A stretch of 64,000 bases of DNA, taken from assembly GCA_023614405.1 (NCBI GenBank), contig CM042688.1, positions 71,534,253 to 71,598,252 of the forward strand, in the 5' to 3' direction. A program made the position numbers and the translations under genes. How positions within the stretch are numbered: the stretch's first letter is position 1; every line of letters starts with the position of its first letter. The notes below the pieces were generated by a model, which made no database searches, was not told the origin of the DNA, and saw only the letters and a program-made list of their open reading frames with translations. The stretch comes from Avena insularis (taxonomy: Eukaryota; Streptophyta; Magnoliopsida; Poales; Poaceae). Below are positions 1 to 11,541 of the stretch, piece after piece.

Positions 1-933
1 GAGACGCATGATAATGCAAGACGCAAGCGTGATGAGGTTCTCGAAACCATCAAGATCTTCGAGGCAGCCCACGAGGAAAGCCGCAACTACCTCAGGACCC
101 ACACATCGCACTTCGTCGGATACGTTTGATCCGGATCCGGCTCTGCCGATGCTGGAGACAACACTGACTCAGTGCTGGAGGTGATTGGAACAAACACCGA
201 CTTACCCGCATCCTCGGATGACTTGATGACATCGGCGGATTTCTTAAAGTTCTTCGCGGAATATGAAGAGGAGTAAAACTCCAAAACTGCAGAAGAAGGA
301 GAAGCCATGGATGAAGGATCCAGGGAAAACTCTCCCAAAGCGCAGAATGACATGGATATCGGAGATAATCCTGAGGTCCAGATGTCCGAAAGTACCGATC
401 AGAGCTTGACTCCAGGAAACGGACCCAAAGCCGTCTTTGCTACCGGCGCTGCCAAGAAGGCAAAGAAGAAGAACAAGACCCCGGCAAAAGATCTTCCGCC
501 AGAGGAAGTGATTGCCGAGGAATATGAGGAAGACTCGGATGGAGCACTTATCCCAGACGAACCCAAAGAAGAATCGGTGGATGGACACGTGGTCACCACA
601 GGTGCGCGTAAACTCATCGATGCTGCATTAACTACACCTATCCCCACAGCTGCACAACTTACTGCTGAAAAACTAGATGAAAGGGCCCAGGCCCTGGAAG
701 CGCGTCGCCAAGTACTCCTGGATGAAGCCAAAAACATCAAGGATGGCAACTACAGAGAAGTACATCTCTCGGCAGCATCAAAAGACCCGGAAACGTCACA
801 CTAGTGTTGATCAATTTCCGAAAGTTCACAAGGTCCTCTTTGAAGGAGACCCGGGAATGCCTTGACTCGACAGCAAGGGAGATCCAGTGTACATAATGCC
901 GGTGCAAAACACTGTTGCAGCTCCAGATATCCT
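1..933 (+). pseudogene. G1 gag, N-terminal part (broken)
   Basis: Reading frame 1 is open from the first base apart from stops at 127-129 (TGA) and 274-276 (TAA), then runs as an acidic, lysine-rich, low-complexity stretch from the ATG at 307 to a stop at 802-804. It contains KKAKKKNK-like basic runs and a coiled-coil-like segment rich in E, L and A (LTAEKLDERAQALEARR). This matches the poorly conserved N-terminal extension of Tat-lineage gag. The downstream gag core lies at 12060-12650. The segment ends where the solo LTR is inserted, after ATCCT. The assignment rests on continuity with the later G1 pieces rather than on a domain. Confidence 0.65.
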
Positions 934-2624
934 TGTTGGGTCCGCAGCATATGAAACAAAAAATTTCCTACAGTGTGAACTACACGCCAAGATCTATCTA
1001 CTAGGTACAAAGCAATGGGTGGACATACATCCAACGAGAACTTACCCTCGTAGACAACAAGCTTTGTTAACGAGTAGGAACTCGTGGTTGATGTAGTCGT
1101 ACACTTGCCGATCTCAAGATCGTGATGAAGTCCAGCAGGTCCGGCTCCAGCACGTCCATCAGATCCAGCTCCAGCACCACCAAGTCCAGCACCACAAAGC
1201 AGCGGTGCATCCATGATCGCACACACGTCCGGTACCCCGACAACGTCCGTCCCTCGCTCCAGCAAAGCAGCAGAAGCAGCAACTCCTTTCCAGATAAAGC
1301 CACCGGGAACATGTATCTCGCTAATCCATGACCATGGGGAATGATACTAGAGGGGGAGAGAGATCCTTCACAAGGAGGTGTGTGTGAGAAGTGAGGAGGG
1401 GGTGGCCTTTTAGAGGAGGAGGGGGGTGCCCCTCCTTCATGGCCGGCACATGGAGGGGGTGACCCTTCACCTCCTCCATTCATGTGGTGGTAACCCCTCC
1501 ACATTAAAATGCCCCTTCACATTCTCTTTTAAAGTCTCCACTTTAAATGCATTAAATTTCTCCAAATTTAATGCTCTCTCATTTAATAAAACTCTTTTAT
1601 TATTTTTATTCAGAATTTTGTTAATTACTTTAATTAACAAACATTCACATAAAACCCCCTGCAACATTTCAATATTACATGCAGAACCAATTTCAGCAAT
1701 TTCACCAGAAACAGTTTCGGTGTCTATTGAAATAATTCTAGCGCTTTCTTAAATATTTATCTGAAACATATTTGCTCCAAATGGTGTCGGTATCCCGTAA
1801 GTGTGTCACCCTACGGTTCGCGAATAATGCGTATGATCGAGACCCTCTCCGATCAATAATCAGCGGGACTCGGAGATCCATACGGACTCCTACACATTCA
1901 ACGATGACTTCTGTGATCGTGAGAACCTTTAACGCTAGTAACTAAATCCCTTTGTCCTGCGATATATTACATGTCCGAGATTCGATCATCGGTATCTCCA
2001 TACCTAGTTTGATCTCGTATCGACATGCACTCTTTTCGCTCGTGATATAACATTCTAGTGATCACATCACTTGCTTGCAAGCTATTTCAATGTGATATCA
2101 CCGAGAGGGCCCAGAGTATATCTATCCGTCATCGGGATGGAAAAATCGCACTCTTGATCCATGAGCCTCAACATAACACCTTCGTAGCACTAAACCCACC
2201 TTTATAGTCACTCTGTTACGGTGTGACGTTTGATGTTATCAAGATACTCTTCCGGTGTTAGCAATTAACATGATCTCATGGTCTAAGGATAAAGATTACT
2301 TTGTATGATATTATAGCAATATAAACATAATGAGTTTGATCGTAATGCTATACTTCAGATGAATGTTCATCACATCATTCCACCAATGGTGTGACCTTGT
2401 TATTAACAACATCCAATGTCCATGATCAGGAAACCTTGATCATCTTGTTAATCAACAAGCTAGTCTATAAGAGAGGCATAACTAGGAACCCTTTTTGTTT
2501 ATTAAACACACATGTATTGATGTTTCCGATCAATACAATTCTAGCATGTAAAATAAACATTTATCATAAACATGGAATAAGATAATAACCACTTTATTAT
2601 TGCCTCTCGGGCATATTCCCTTCA
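934..2624 (-). mobile_element. Solo LTR of a Ty1/copia element (Angela/BARE-like)
   Basis: Read on the minus strand it starts TGAAGGGAATATGCCCGAGA at 2624 and ends with an AGGAAATTTTTTGTTT motif followed by a CCCAACA terminus at 934. Both ends are typical of the Angela/WIS/BARE copia group of cereals. No primer binding site, internal region or second LTR adjoins it. The flanks are ATCCT (929-933) and ACCCT (2625-2629), a 5-bp TSD with one mismatch. G1 gag sequence resumes on the right. The simplest reading is a full element reduced to one LTR by recombination between its LTRs. Small open frames inside it are not genes. Confidence 0.85.
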
Positions 2625-2828
2625 ACCCTGGCAAATAATCCAGGCCTAGAACAGGTTCGATTAGGCATTAAGCTACTCACCAAGGGTCTGGAGCAGCAGA
2701 AGGCCGCGAAATCCGGAAGTGGAAAACTGGTCTCTCAATCAGACCAATGTCGCACGGATCCGGCATGGAATGACGTAAGACCCTAGCATGCTCTGGAACA
2801 GCATCACCGTTCCGAACATCGGGAAGAC
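2625..2828 (+). pseudogene. G1 gag segment between two insertions
   Basis: About 200 bases of G1 lie between the solo LTR and element A. The right end, AAGAC (2824-2828), pairs with AAGAT at 11542-11546 as the TSD of element A, so this stretch continues directly into the gag at 11542. It shows no long frame of its own. Confidence 0.7.
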
Positions 2829-4257
2829 TGATGACCCACAAGTATTGGGGGTGTATCGCAGTATTTTCGAGGGAAGTGAAACCCAATTTATTGATTCGAC
2901 ACAAGGGGAGCCAAAGAATATCTATAAGCCTTAACAACTGAGTTATCAATTCAGCTGCACCTGGAAACAATCTTGCTCACAGCAGTTTATCAGTAGCAAC
3001 AGTTTTGTAGTAGGAATAGTAAAGTAACAGTAGTAGTAAAGTAAAGACAGTAGTAACAATAGCAAGAAATGATGGGATTCGAAAGTGAGGCATAGGGATG
3101 GATCGATGGGCGTTGCATGGACAAGACAATTCACATAGCAATCAGAACATAGGGCAATTGCAGATAAATAAGATAAAGCATCCAAGTACTATATAATCCT
3201 AGGCATGTGTTCCATATATAGTCACACGTGCTCGCAATGAGAACTTGCACAACATCTTTTGTCCTGCCAGCCCGTTTGCAGCGGGGCCTCAAGGGAAATA
3301 CTGGCAATTAAGGTGCTCCTTTTAATAGAGCACCGGAGCAAAGCATTAACACTCCATGAACACATGTGATCCTCACATCAAAGCCATTCCCTCCGGTTAT
3401 CCCGATTTCTGTCACTTCGGGGCCATTGGTTCTGGACAACAACGTGTGTATACAACTTGCAGATAAGACCATAAACAATACTATCATAATGAATCAATAA
3501 CATGTTCAGATCTGAAATCATGGCACTCGGGCCCTAGTGACAAGCATTAAGCATAACAAGTCGCAACAAAGTCATAAAGCACTAATAAAAGATACTAGGC
3601 ACCATGCCCTAACAATATGATGCCATTACATGAACGATCTCATCCAATCCCTACCATCCCCATAGCCTACAGCGGGGGATTACTCACTCATGGATACGGG
3701 ACACATAGATGGTCGATGGAGAAGCAATGGTGATGATGATGACGATGATCTCCTCCAATTCCTCGTCCCGGCAGGGTGCCAGAACGGAGTTTCTGGTGCT
3801 GTTTCGTGGAATCTTGTGGTGGCGGCGGAGCGAAACTCTTTCTGGAAAAACGTCGAACCCCCCGAAGTTTTTAGGCCAGAAGGCTTCTTATAGGCGAACA
3901 GGGAGATCGAGGGGGAGTCTGGGGTGGCCAGACCACCCCCTGGTGTGGCCAGGCCTAGCCCGCGCGGCCAGGTGGTGTGGCTGGCCCCCAGCCCCACTCT
4001 GTCTCATATTCTGGCTCCGGGAGTCTTCTGGTGAAATAGGATTTTTGGCTTTTGTCCCGTCCAATTCCGAGTATTCATTTTCTGACTTTCCTAGAACCAA
4101 AAACAGCAGAAAACAGGCAGCTGGCACTGTGGCTCTTGTTAATAGGTTAGTCCAAGAAATCATATGAAAAGTACTCCACAGTGTGGACAAAACACAAGAA
4201 AGTAGATAAAACCAAGCATGGAACATCAAAAATTATAGATACATTTGCAATGTATCA
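2829..4257 (-). repeat. 3' LTR of element A
   Basis: In element orientation it begins TGATACATTGCAAATGTATC at 4257 and ends GGGTCATCA at 2829, about 1429 bp. It pairs with 10134-11541 and the two are collinear with scattered differences by eye. The start is a short palindrome (GATACATTTGCAATGTATC). A TATAAGA motif near 3890 (minus strand) marks the likely promoter. Confidence 0.88.
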
Positions 4258-7090
4258 ACATCCCCAATCTTAACTCCTACTCGTCCTCGAGTAGGTATGT
4301 GATAAAAAGAAAGAATAATTTTTGAGGTGACATGCACCATCATAAACTTGATCAAAGTATTTGTAAAACATTCAAAGTTGGGATCATAGTACTTCAATCA
4401 TAACATGAAAGACAAAGTTCTAGCAATAAGACATAGCAACTATGTTGCAACATGAAAAGGCACAAACAAAAGATTCATGAATAACAATGCTTTGCAAGAC
4501 GTTTGTTTGTTTCACATAAAGAAAACATAGCATAGTGGCATTCAGCTTGTCCCTCATAGAGTAGCAAACATAAATGCATAGGACACCTTCGAAGTTTATA
4601 AGAGTGACTAGATACAATAGTTTAAAACAAGCAATATCAAGGTATGCATCAATCAACAAGTCTTGGGACAATGCACATAGAACTAAGAATGCCCACTATG
4701 CTCTCAAGAAAGTGCTCATAGAATGTGTGGAGACTCAACAAGGAAATGAACAGGTTTTGAAAAGTTTGAAAGGCTTCCAAATGCTGAAAGTATGGTACTC
4801 ATTAGCTTTGAGCTCTCATTGCCCCTATCATAAGCATCTTTAAATGGTTAAGGTTAAAGTGACACAACTAAGAGTATATGCTTGACAAGTTATAAATCGA
4901 AGCCTCATGCCCCTTACTTACGAAGACCGATCCTCATGCTACTCAACTTCAGTCAAAAGTAAGCTCTTGTCATTGTAAGTATATACGTATCATAGAGAAC
5001 CGCCAACGGGGTACCCCTTGCACATGACACAAGAGCTATCCCATAATCAAAATGACAAGGCAAGCAGACAATGAGCATCTCAGCGATCTTTTTATTTACT
5101 ATGTGCATAGATTTTTATTGAGGATGCTTCATAGAATGCTCATTATGGTTATGCTGCAAGTTTCCACCATGATTAGGCATGGCTTAGGCTAGCGGCCCAG
5201 GCGTTTCTCTAACATACATACAAACTCCATGATCTTACAAGTTCCACTTTTATTTCACACCACCAGGATCCATAAGCAAAAGAACATGATATCAACGAGG
5301 TACTAACTACCAATGAAATGTTGAAAACGTTCCCCATGAAACATGGTTTTGCTAACTTCAACTTATAAAGTGCAAGCATATATGCAACAAAGAAGGACGC
5401 AATGGTTCAGGTTTATTAAATGCAAGAAAATAAAGTGTGCCATCAAGTTTGTGAGAGCTTTACTAACTAACTTTCTCAAACAAGCAAACATTTCATTTGG
5501 AAGAAGACAAGGCATATTGAATATGCACGGAAGTAGCAAATGATGCTAATAGGTAGGTATGGTGGACACTTTGGAAATATTTGGTTTAGGGAGTTGGAAA
5601 CTTGAGTAAAACATACTCAGTGAAAGTGAAGGCTAGCAATAGTAAGGGAGCGACAAACGAGAGAGCAATAATGGCCATAATCATGCAGAGCAACAAAACA
5701 TCATTGATCAAAGCATAAAGTGATACTACAAGTTGAAAACGAAAGGATCATAAAGGCTTATGGTGACTTGGGATAGTCATACATGGTGTGACCATGTGCC
5801 AAGTCAACCCAAATAAAGCATCAAAGGAGAATACCACAATACTAAGCTTTAATATGCTAAAACAACGCATGATTCTTCCAAGGCACGTTAAGCAATCTCA
5901 ATTGTTTATAACAAGTCATGCTACAACAAAGAATACTAAGCATAAAGCCAAAAAATATCAAGCATGGCATGACAAAGCATATGCCACAGTCAAAAACAAG
6001 CTCTCTTTACCACTTAAGCATGAGCTTTCCTGCTCTTTTCCAAACCAAACCAAACTATTTGAACACCAATGTATGAAAGAGGGGGTCCAACCAATTTATT
6101 CAGAAAACTAAGAAAACAAAGCAAACAAAAAACCAAAACGAAAACGAAAAAGAAGACGCTCCAAGAACAACACAACTATGCATGAAACAATAAAAATGAA
6201 GCGTTTGGAAGAAACCTGGGATTTTTATTGATGAAGAGGGGGTGCCTTGGGCATCCCCAAGCTTTGACGCTTGTACTTCTTAGATATTTTTTGGCGTGAT
6301 ACGCGTGGCATCCCCAAGCTTGAGCTTTAGTCCATCCTTCATCTCATTACTCATTCCTTCCATAGACCTGAAATTTTTCCTTCATACAAAACTTCACACA
6401 ATCTTTATTATCAACATTACTGCACTCAAGATAAATAAGTCTTAAGGTTCAGTTCTAACACCAAATAAACTTCCATTAAAACACTATCTACTGTAGTACT
6501 TCCCTCAAAAGGCTCAATTCCCCAAAAGAACTCAAAAAGGAACCAACAAGAAGCAAATGCAGAAAATGGCAGAAATCTGTCAAAACAGACCAGCAGGTAA
6601 AGACGAATTTTTGCGAAGACCTTCTGTTGCTCAAATAAAAAAGTGTTGAACTAAATAAAGTTATATAACAACCTGGGGCAGAAGCACAAAAATGCACGCC
6701 TCAAAAAGACATTCAGAGATTTTACACCAATTTTTACGGTGAAGCACAGAAATCTGTTTCGAGACAGCAACTTTCCCAATCATTACTTCTCTCTCATTAG
6801 AGGTTACTCTTGGCACAAAAATCAAATAAAAAGGATAAGGAGCGGTTATTACTAAAGTAATAACTTTCAAGACTCATCTAAAACTTTTGGGTTATCTCCC
6901 AATAAGTACTTTTCTTTAACGCCTTTAAGTTAGGCATAAGCAAAAACTAAAATGGATAGAATAGAAGTAAGCGGAGATAATCATGATGAAAACATTGTTT
7001 TGTTCAATGAAATCCTTTTATTAACAAGGTTGATCAGGTCTTGCTACCAAAACAATTTCATATGAGACAAAACTTGTATTTCACTAGTGA
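4258..7090 (-). other. Non-coding 3' internal region of element A
   Basis: No retroviral domain was found in about 2.8 kb. It is collinear with 27738-30499 of element B over 4258-6941, and part of it also matches the 40039-40500 fragment of element C (the block around GGGGTACCCC). Its conservation between elements whose gags differ suggests a family-wide 3' untranslated or packaging region. The short open frames here are not coherent proteins. A G-rich tract adjoins the LTR at 4258-4270 (minus strand) and is the likely polypurine tract. Confidence 0.75.
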
Positions 7091-7669
7091 TTATGTTACC
7101 TCAATTTTGATAGCAATGGTCCCAATCATAATAGTTTCAAATTTTTCTCTTGGTATGGGACAATATATTTCTCCAACTTGAATGCCCTCAACATGTTCAA
7201 TTGAATTCAAACCATAAGTCCTTTCAATCTTCTTGGGGAAATAGACAGTATGTTCCTTGTCATTAACATTAAAGGTCACCTTTCCTTGATTACAATTAAT
7301 AACAGCTCCTGCAGTATTAAGAAAAGGTCTCCCAAGAATAATAGACATATTATCATCTTCAGGCATTTCAAGCACAACAAAATCAGTTAATATCAAGCAA
7401 TTATGAGCCACTTGAATAGGTACATCCTCACATATACCAACAAGAATAGTGGTAGATTTATCAGCCATTTGCAAAGATATATCAGTTGGTATCAGTTTTT
7501 CAAGTTGAAGTCTCTTATAGAGAGATAAAGGCATAACACTAACTCCAGCTCCCAAATCACACAAAGCAGTTCTAACATAACTATTTTTCATAGAGCAAGG
7601 GATAGTTGGAATCCCTGGGTCTCCAAGTTTCTTAGGAACCTTACCATTAAAGGAATTATTAGCAAGCAA
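7091..7669 (-). pseudogene. Retropepsin-like aspartic protease of element A
   Basis: The 192-residue frame contains CDLGAGVSVMP (residues about 38-48), the plant Athila version of the retropepsin D-T/S-G active site, and ILGRPFLNTAG (about 111-121), the second conserved motif of the fold. It would process the gag polyprotein in the virus-like particle. It lies directly downstream of gag and is separated from it by a stop at 7682-7684 (TAA). No RT follows, so the protease is the last domain of the element. The frame ends in a stop at 7091. Confidence 0.8.
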
Positions 7670-7681
7670 AGTAGAAATTTC

Positions 7682-9287
7682 TTAATTAGGGACATTCCTT
7701 TTATTCGAGAAAATATCCTTCATATACTTTGAGTAAGAAGGCAATTTAATAGCATCAGTCAAAGGAATTTGCAGGAATAAAGGTTTCATCCACTCACAAA
7801 ACTTATTATAGTGTTCATCTTCCTTTGACTTGTGTTTCTTATCAGGGAAAGGCATAAGTTTTTGGACCCAAGGTTCTCTTTCACTACCATGTTTCTTAGA
7901 AATAAAATCTTCTTTAGTGTATTTAGTATTCTTAGTGTGGTTTTCAGGTTCTTCTTCAACTTTTTCTTCATTAGGAACTTCATTTCCTTCATTACCACTT
8001 TTAGTTTCAGCATAAGAAATAGATATACTATTAGGATCTATAGCAGGTTCAGATGGTTCTATAATAGTTTTATGTTTCTTTTTTCCTTTTCTTACGAGTA
8101 GAGCCACTATTTTCAGCTTGTTGAGAATCCTGCTCAATTCTTTTGGGATGCCCCTCAGGATATAGAGGATCCTGGGTAGCAGCTCCACTTCTAGTTCTAA
8201 TTTCATAAGCATGTTTTTCTTTAGCAGCATTAACTAGCAAGTCTTTTTGCACTTTAACAAGTTGATCTATTTGAGTTTGAACCATTTGAAAGTGTTTAAC
8301 AATCATTTTAACATCATTAGAGGTTCTTTCCACAATATCTTTCAACTCAACAATAGCTCTAGTGTTATCCATTAGATAATTTTGCACCCTTTTATTGAAA
8401 TTATCTTTCTTAATAATAAAGATATCAAATTCTTCTAAGCATTGATCAGGAGGTTTAGAGTAAGGGATATCACCTTCATCAAAGTGTTGGAGAGAGTGTA
8501 CCTCAATAGTGGGTGAGTAGGGAATAGGCTTACATAATTCTTCTATAGGAGGTAAATTCTTGACATATACAGTTTTAATTCCCTTCTCCTTAAGACATTT
8601 CTTAGCTTCCTTCATCACTTCATCATTTAATTCAATAACTCCCCTCTTCTTTGATGTTGGAATAGGCACCGGAATAGTAGGTTCAGGTACAATTACTTCA
8701 GGTATAGCTTGTTTAGGAGGAGTCCAATATTCATAGTTCTTACTTATTTTAGCCATTAATTCCTCAGCTTCCTTAGGAGTCCTATTCCTGAAAACACAAT
8801 CAGCACAACTATCTAGGTATGTCCTAGATTCTTTAGTTAGTCCATTATAAAATATATCAAGAAGCTCATTCTTAGGTAATGGACTTCCAGCTTGTGCATG
8901 AATCAAAGCACAAAACCTTGCCCAAGATTCGGGCAATACCTCTTTTTCTCCCTGTTTAAAATCAAAAAGTTCCTGCAAAATAGCATGTCTAGCACTAGGA
9001 GGAAAATATTTCTGCAGGAAAGTACTAATCAAGCACTCAGGGCTATCAATAGATCCAGGAGGTAAATTACTAAACCAAGTTTTACCTTCTCCTTTCAGTG
9101 AAAAGGGGAAAATCTTAGCAACAAAGTAAGTATGCATCTTAATATCATCAGAAAACAGACCACTCATGGTAGAAAGTTCATTCATATGTGCTACCGCACT
9201 TTCATTCTTAGTCCCACAAAAAGGTTCTTTCTCGACAATAGCTATGTAAGATAGATCGAGAGAGAAATCTGTGAGATCCAGGCACAT
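7682..9287 (-). pseudogene. gag core and C-terminal part of element A, frameshifted
   Basis: The frame 9287-8070 carries the retrotransposon gag (capsid) fold: KIFPFSLKGEGKTWFSNLPP near residue 60 followed by the SWARFCALIHAQ and YNGLTKESRTYLD blocks. A frameshift near 8070-8230 leads into a lysine/glutamate-rich frame (8230-7682) that links to the protease. Athila-type gags have this order: capsid, acidic linker, protease. The apparent start at 9287 is an artefact, because the true N-terminus (9577-10044) is cut off by the insertion at 9291-9551. Confidence 0.82.
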
Positions 9288-9290
9288 GGC

Positions 9291-9551
9291 TTAATAGGAT
9301 TGATAGGATACCCATATCAACAAGTTGCAACTTCTTTTCCGGAAGCTCATTCGAAAAGAACTCTAAGGTTAAGCGTGCTTGGCCTAGAGCAATTCTAGGA
9401 TGGGTGACGCCGGAAGTGGAGTAACTGGTGCTTGCGAGTGAGGACAAAGTGCGCAGAAAAGATTAGTGTTGGTCTGTGGGGTCAGTCTAGATATCCTATT
9501 AAGCTGCCAGGAGTGACACCCCCCGGGCCCAGGAGTGGACGGGGTGTTACA
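9291..9551 (-). mobile_element. Cassandra-like TRIM solo LTR (5S-rRNA-containing insertion)
   Basis: The segment interrupts element A gag. On the minus strand it starts TGTAACACCCC at 9551, the start known for Cassandra terminal repeats, and it contains a 5S rRNA-like block on the plus strand. A 12-bp inverted pair (GCTTAATAGGAT near 9291-9302 and ATCCTATTAAGC near 9492-9503) lies inside. The left border is uncertain and no clear TSD was found, so it may be truncated. No second LTR is present. Cassandra LTRs are the known class of plant retroelement carrying 5S sequence; a 5S-derived SINE is the alternative. Confidence 0.6.
9355..9411 (+). other. 5S rRNA-like sequence with internal promoter elements
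   Basis: The block reads AGAACTCTAAGGTTAAGCGT followed by GCTTGG, and ends with AGGATGGGTGAC. This matches the centre of plant 5S rRNA, including the box A (GTTAAGCGTGC) and box C (GATGGGTGACC) regions of the RNA polymerase III internal promoter. The 5' third and the 3' end of 5S rRNA are not recognisable, so it is not a functional 5S gene. Its sense strand is opposite to the transcript of element A. Confidence 0.75.
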
Positions 9552-9576
9552 AAATCATAACCTTTATGTATAATGT

Positions 9577-10044
9577 TTATGGGAGAAGCAACAAACCTAG
9601 CCATAGGAGATAATTTTGGTCTAATAGTATGCCTCTCAAGGAGACTCTTAGCAGCGATCCTATCATGGGTTTTTTACATTCTTTAATAAATTCATTGGTC
9701 ATCTCAACATAACCATCTTCAATATCATAGCTCTCACTAGACTCAGGTGAACTAACAGGTGTGGTAGTGTCTTCATTAGGAGTTTCGGTATTTCCAGCTA
9801 TAGTTCTAGCAATTGTAGCATCTAGGAAAGGACCTAATGAACCACTCTTATCAAGCACAGTAGAAGCAGCTTCAGAAGTTTCAGATTCAACAGTAGTAGC
9901 AGTGTGTGTAGCATGTGTATGTGGTGGTGTAACGAGCTTACTTATAACAGATGGTGAATCAAGAGCAGCAGAGGTGTTCAGAACCGTACCTCTTCTTGTA
10001 GTGGATGGTAAAATACGAAACTTGCCATCACGAGAATTACCCAT
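9577..10044 (-). pseudogene. gag N-terminal part of element A
   Basis: The frame starts with ATG at 10044, about 60 bases inside the primer binding site, as expected for gag. It is a Ser/Thr-rich, acidic N-terminal region (SSPESSESYDIEDGYVEM) ending in LLRGILLDQNYLLWLG-like sequence just before the 5S-bearing insertion. The capsid domain continues at 9287. Confidence 0.7.
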
Positions 10045-10105
10045 GATGGATGGATAGCAGCGAATAATAGAGAATCCAAGTGAGCTTGATAAATAAAGCT
10101 ATGCT

Positions 10106-10122
10106 CCCCGGTAACAGCGCCA
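10106..10122 (-). other. Primer binding site of element A
   Basis: On the minus strand the sequence is TGGCGCTGTTACCGGGG. It lies 11 bases from the end of the 5' LTR and resembles the tRNA-Asp complement used by Athila-group elements, with two differences from TGGCGCCGTTGCCGGGG. Confidence 0.8.
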
Positions 10123-10133
10123 GAAAATAGTCT

Positions 10134-11541
10134 TGATGACCCACAAGTATAGGGGGTGTATCGCAGTATTTTCGAGGGAAGTGAAACCCAATTTATTGAT
10201 TCGACACAAGGGGAGCCAAAGAATATCTATAAGCCTTAACAACTGAGTTATCAATTCAGCTGCACCTGGAAACAATCTTGCTCACGATGGTTTATCAAGG
10301 TAGCAGTTTTGTAGTAGGAATAGTAAAGTAACAGTAGTAGTAAAGTAAAGACAGTAGTAACAATAGCAGTAAACAGTGGGATTCGAGTGCGGTAGGCATA
10401 GGGATGGATCGATGGGCGTTGCATGGACAAGACAATTCACATAGAAATCAGAACATAGGGCAATTGCAGATAAATAAGATAAAGCATCCAAGTACTAGAT
10501 AATCCTAGGCATGTGTTCCATATATAGTCATACGTGCTCGCAATGAGAACTTGCACAACATCTTTTGTCCTGCCATCCCGTTTGTAGCGGGGCCTCAAGG
10601 GAACTACTGGCAATTAAGGTGCTCCTTTTAATAGAGCACCGGAGCAAAGCATTAACACTCCGTGAACACATGTGATCCTCACATCAAAGCCATTCCCTCT
10701 GGTTATCCCGATTTCTGTCACTTTGGGGTCATTGGTTCTGGACAACAACATGTGTATACAACTTGCAGATAAGACCATAAACAATACTATCATAATGAAT
10801 CAATAACATGTTCAGATCTGAAATCATGGCACTCGGGCCCTAGTGACAAGCATTAAGCATAACAAGTCGCAACAAAGTCATAAAGCACTAATAAAAGATA
10901 CTAGGCACCATGCCCTAACAATCTGATGCCATTACATGAACGATATCATCCAATCCCTACCATCCCCATAGCCTACAGCGGGGGATTACTCACTCATGGA
11001 TGGGGGACACATGGATGGTCGATGGAGAAGCGATGGTGATGATGATGGCAATGATCTCCTCCAATTCCTCGTCCCGGCTGGGTGCCAGAACGGAGTTTCT
11101 GGTGCTATTTCGTGGAATCTGGTGGTGGCGGTGGAGCGGAACTCTTTATGGAAAAATGTTGAACCCCCTTGAGTTTTTAGGTCAGAAGGCTTCTTATAGG
11201 CGAAGAGGGAGACCGAGGAGGAGTGCAGGGCAGCGGACCACCTGGCTGGCCAGTACAGCCTGCTGTGACGGTGGTGTGGCTGGCCCTAGCCCCACCGTCT
11301 CATATTCTGCTCCGAGTCTTCGGTGAAATAGGATTTTTGGCTTTTGTCCCGTCCAATTCGAGAATATTCATTTTCGACTTTCCGAACCAAAAACAGCACA
11401 AAATAGGCAGGCGTGGCTCTTGTTAATAGGTTAGTCCAAGAAATCATATGAAAAGTACTCCAAAGTGTGGACAAAACACAAGAAAGTAGATAAAACCAAG
11501 CATGGAACATCAAAAATTATAGATACATTTGCAATGTATCA
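10134..11541 (-). repeat. 5' LTR of element A
   Basis: It runs from TGATACATTG at 11541 to GGGTCATCA at 10134 (minus strand), about 1408 bp. AAGAT follows outside. The TATAAGA motif near 11193-11199 (minus strand) separates an upstream part shared with element B from a downstream part shared with element C. Confidence 0.88.

Larger units (their letters stand above)
2829..11541 (-). mobile_element. Athila-like Ty3/gypsy element A, non-autonomous (gag-protease only)
   Basis: It is a complete element in reverse orientation with LTRs at 2829-4257 and 10134-11541, TSD AAGAC/AAGAT, and a primer binding site at 10106-10122 matching the TGGCGCC...CCGGGG type used by Athila elements (tRNA-Asp). The internal region holds gag and an aspartic protease (7091-10044), followed by about 2.8 kb without coding signal. 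No reverse transcriptase, RNase H or integrase is present, so it must have depended on enzymes from relatives. The gag is split by a 5S-rRNA-bearing insertion (9291-9551). Its LTR is a mosaic of the types in elements B and C. Confidence 0.88.

Noticed and set aside
9355..9411. A functional 5S rRNA gene
   Set aside because: Only the central part matches; both ends are missing and it sits in a retroelement insertion.
11529..11541. ATG at 11529 as start of the G1 gag frame
   Set aside because: These bases belong to the LTR end of element A; G1 sequence starts at 11542.
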